A stretch of 15,006 nucleotides of DNA, taken from NCBI GenBank assembly GCA_003218785.1, contig QHOM01000039.1, forward strand, positions 1 through 15,006, read 5' to 3'. Below are positions 12,916-15,006 of the stretch, piece after piece. Source of the stretch: Verrucomicrobiota bacterium. GTDB lineage: Bacteria; Verrucomicrobiota; Verrucomicrobiia; Chthoniobacterales; UBA10450. A model generated the notes under the pieces. The model saw nothing but the letters and a program-made list of their open reading frames with translations. It searched no databases and was not told the origin of the DNA. How positions within the stretch are numbered: the first letter of the stretch is position 1; each line of letters opens with the position of its first letter. Both the position numbers and the translations under genes were made by a program.

Positions 12916-14166
12916 TTATTTGAGACGAATGCGTTCGCGTGTTTCCCACGCGCTGGTGTCGGATAAAATGACTTGGTCTCCGGGCTGGAGGCCGTCCAAA
13001 ATTTCAATCGTATTGACTGAGCTCTTGCCCAGTTTGACGGCCGCGCGGACAGCTTCGCTGCCGCCAACGAGTTTGAAGATACCAACCGTGTTGTTTTCCT
13101 GACCGAATGCGGGCCGGCCGACGTAAATCACTTCATTCAATCGCTCGAGCTCGATCGTTCCATCGATGCTTAGATCGGGGCGCGCGCCGCTGGGTAATGG
13201 TTCATCAAATGCAACATCGACAGTCACTGTGCCCTGTTCGACCGCTGGATCGACGCGCATAACATGTCCCTTTGCCACGCCGTTGCGGGTATCGATCACC
13301 GCTTGCTGGTTAATCTGGATATCTTTCGCCTGGGTTTCCGCGATCTTGACCTGCGCTTTTAACTTCGTCGGATCCGCCACGCGCGCCAGGTTGTCAGCGA
13401 CCTTCACGCGCTGGCCAATCTCAACTGGCAATTGCTGCAGCACGCCTGACATCCCGGCGCGCACGTGCAGCGCTTCGACTTGATCCAATTTTAACTTCGC
13501 CAGCTGTTTGGCTTGATCCACCGCAGCTTGTTTGGACGCGAGCTGCGGTTCAATCGAATCACGCGCAAAGTTCAGGCGTTTTTGTTCGATCTCATTGCGG
13601 TTCGCCAACTCCGCCTCTTTCACTTTAGATGTTTTGTAAACCAGTTCGGCAACCAGACCGTTTTTGGCCAATTGGTCGTTGGTCTGCCGTTCCATCTTGG
13701 CCTGTTCGTAATCAGAACGAACTTTTGCCGTGGTCGCTTCCTGATCGAGCAACTCGCGTTGTAGATTTGCGCGCAAGGTTACCAGCTCGGCTTCGACGGC
13801 TTTGGCTTGGAGTTCGGCATCGTGAGCGGCCTGCTCAAGCTCCGGGCTACTAATTTCTAGAATCTCGGTATCGGGTTCAACCTGTGTGCCCGGACGCACG
13901 ATAATTTTCTCGACTCGGCCTTCCGTGTTCGCCGGAATCCAGCGGATCTCTTCCGGGACGAGCGTGCCGAGTCCGCGCACCTGTCGCACCATTGGTCCGC
14001 GTTTAACGGTATCAATCCAAACTGTGGAACGATCTACGCTCGGCACCGCCGGTTTCAGACGCGACAGGCCAACGGTCGCGAGTACAACACCGATTACGAT
14101 GGCCGAAATGGTGATGATGCGATGTTTGCGCTTCTTCGCGAGGAGATCCGGCCGAGGAACGTCCAT
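12916..14166 (-). CDS. Membrane-fusion (periplasmic adaptor) protein of an ABC efflux system, HlyD/MacA-like
   Basis: The 416-residue adaptor should span the periplasm and link the inner-membrane permease to an outer-membrane channel. With ATG 14166 the protein starts MDVPRPDLLAKKRKHR, followed by a single transmembrane helix at about 17-34. A lipoyl-like hairpin half follows (IRWIPANTEGRVEKIIVRPGTQVEPDT), then a long alpha-helical coiled coil of Glu/Gln/Lys/Ala-rich heptads at about 95-225. The second lipoyl half (VRAGMSGVLQQLPVEIGQRV) and the beta-barrel part (KAQVKIAETQAKDI...IDGTIELERL) come next. The C-terminus is a membrane-proximal domain ending in LDGLQPGDQVILSD. Starts at TTG 14247 or ATG 14238 would add a stretch without family features. 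TTG 14247 would overlap the permease stop by 4 nt, so it cannot be excluded. The adaptor gene lies between permease and ATPase genes. Confidence 0.9.
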   Translation of the reverse strand: MDVPRPDLLAKKRKHRIITISAIVIGVVLATVGLSRLKPAVPSVDRSTVWIDTVKRGPMVRQVRGLGTLVPEEIRWIPANTEGRVEKIIVRPGTQVEPDTEILEISSPELEQAAHDAELQAKAVEAELVTLRANLQRELLDQEATTAKVRSDYEQAKMERQTNDQLAKNGLVAELVYKTSKVKEAELANRNEIEQKRLNFARDSIEPQLASKQAAVDQAKQLAKLKLDQVEALHVRAGMSGVLQQLPVEIGQRVKVADNLARVADPTKLKAQVKIAETQAKDIQINQQAVIDTRNGVAKGHVMRVDPAVEQGTVTVDVAFDEPLPSGARPDLSIDGTIELERLNEVIYVGRPAFGQENNTVGIFKLVGGSEAVRAAVKLGKSSVNTIEILDGLQPGDQVILSDTSAWETRERIRLK

Positions 14167-14243
14167 GGAAGAAAGACCAGACCTGAAGTCAACAGAGTGC
14201 GCGATCCTACTCTCAGCTTTTGCTCCGCTAGTCCTCATAGCAG

Positions 14244-15006
14244 TCAAACCCGTAACGCCCGGACCGGATCAACCCGCGTCGCGCGCCAGGCCGGAAAGAA
14301 GCAGGCGATCAACGCAACGATCGTCATGACGACAAATGCCACCCCGAATGCGAGCGGATCGCGTGGGCTCACTTTGTAAAGCAGGTTGCCCATCAGCCGG
14401 GTCAGTCCGAGCGCGACTATGGCGCCAAGGACAACGCCGCCAGCCGTCAAGGCTAGGCCGCGCGACATTACCAGCCGCAGCAGATCGGCCACGCCTGCGC
14501 CGAGCGCCATGCGGAGGCCGAGCTCGCGGGTGCTTTGCGAAACCGCATACGACATCACTGCATAAAGTCCGATCGCGGCGAGAAACAGCGCCATCGCCCC
14601 GAAGATCGACACCAGTGTCACAGCCAATCGCTGGCTGTAACTCATTTCATCGATTTGCTCCTGTAACGGAGACGCAGGCCACGGCGCCAGATTCGGATCG
14701 AGTGCGTGAACCTCGCGGGCGAGCGCATTCATGATCGCACCGGGTTTTTCGCGTGTGCGAATAAGCAGACTATTCTGGACACCAAAATTCTGCCGGAGCG
14801 GCACATAAAAAAAGGGTCCGGGAGGCTCGAGCTTGGTGCGGTAGTTTGCATTTTTTGCAATGCCGACAATTTCCATCCAACGATCCTTGACTTTGAGGCG
14901 TTGACCGAGCGGATTTTTTCCGGGCCAATATTTCGCCGCCATCGTTTCGTTAATAATCGCGACCGGCGGAGATCTTTGGTCGTCAGTGCGAGCGAACTCA
15001 CGGCCG
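14244..15006 (-). CDS. MacB-like ABC transporter permease with FtsX domain (5' part outside window)
   Basis: The frame is open to the right window edge on the minus strand, and about 253 residues are visible. It begins within a MacB periplasmic-core-like domain: PVAIINETMAAKYWPGKNPLGQRLKV is the block found before the FtsX domain in these permeases. Three transmembrane segments follow (TLVSIFGAMALFLAAIGLYAV, TAGGVVLGAIVALGLTRLM, AFGVAFVVMTIVALIACFFPAW). The motif SQSTRELGLRMALGA between the first and second is the typical FtsX coupling helix, and the C-terminus ends PAWRATRVDPVRALRV. The sequence style is like the large duplicated permeases called ADOP in Acidobacteria, but the N-terminal half is not seen here. 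It is the first visible gene of the efflux operon; its ATPase is encoded separately at 12203-12901. Confidence 0.9.
   Translation of the reverse strand, partial: GREFARTDDQRSPPVAIINETMAAKYWPGKNPLGQRLKVKDRWMEIVGIAKNANYRTKLEPPGPFFYVPLRQNFGVQNSLLIRTREKPGAIMNALAREVHALDPNLAPWPASPLQEQIDEMSYSQRLAVTLVSIFGAMALFLAAIGLYAVMSYAVSQSTRELGLRMALGAGVADLLRLVMSRGLALTAGGVVLGAIVALGLTRLMGNLLYKVSPRDPLAFGVAFVVMTIVALIACFFPAWRATRVDPVRALRV

Overview
The window looks like chromosomal DNA of a soil-type Verrucomicrobiota bacterium, probably a relative of the Chthoniobacterales or 'Candidatus Udaeobacter'. This is inferred from three things: the style of the S74-type tail-fiber domain at the left edge, the many short palindromic repeats between and inside genes, and patches such as GTCATTCGTCATTC and CCACAGAT...ACGGATT that I associate with this phylum. 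Most genes lack a clear Shine-Dalgarno sequence. I see no rRNA, tRNA, CRISPR array, transposase or phage module.

Layout. 1-572 is the 3' end of a gene with an S74 chaperone domain. 725-4076 is a forward cluster: dephospho-CoA kinase (coaE), overlapping transcription terminator Rho, then an RNase D-like exonuclease. 4090-7307 holds a TPR/LysM lipoprotein (-), a secreted thioredoxin-fold-like orphan (+), a MoeB-type E1-like enzyme fused to rhodanese (-), and an L,D-transpeptidase lipoprotein (-). 7458-9970 is a kynurenine-pathway group: 3-hydroxyanthranilate dioxygenase (+), a broken aminocarboxymuconate-semialdehyde decarboxylase (+) and tryptophan 2,3-dioxygenase (-). 10360-12082 holds a Rieske oxygenase and a small DUF5069-like protein, both on the minus strand. 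12203-15006 is a minus-strand efflux operon: MacB-like permease (cut by the window edge), membrane-fusion protein, ATPase.

The most interesting signal is a set of short 'paired hairpin' repeats. Each unit is a 4-9 bp stem with a 3-nt loop in the clearest copies, flanked by CTACAG, CTAC or CTACG, and two units usually face each other so that the element begins with CTGTAG or GTAG and ends with CTACAG or CTAC. They sit between genes (575-628, 681-705, 6699-6723, 7401-7432, 7993-8044), and one complete pair plus a third unit lies in frame inside the N-terminus of rho (1352-1453). A different element with nested inverted repeats appears to be inserted in frame within the RNase D gene (3009-3137), and that gene also takes its apparent start codon from a 122-nt repeat with 20-bp terminal inverted repeats (2713-2834). 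This resembles, as an architecture only, the in-frame palindromic elements described in Rickettsia.

Functionally, TDO and HAAO suggest oxidative tryptophan breakdown. With the decarboxylase broken (about 25 residues missing and the frame shifted), HAAO product would be expected to cyclise to quinolinate, which feeds NAD synthesis, but the other enzymes of that route are not in this window.
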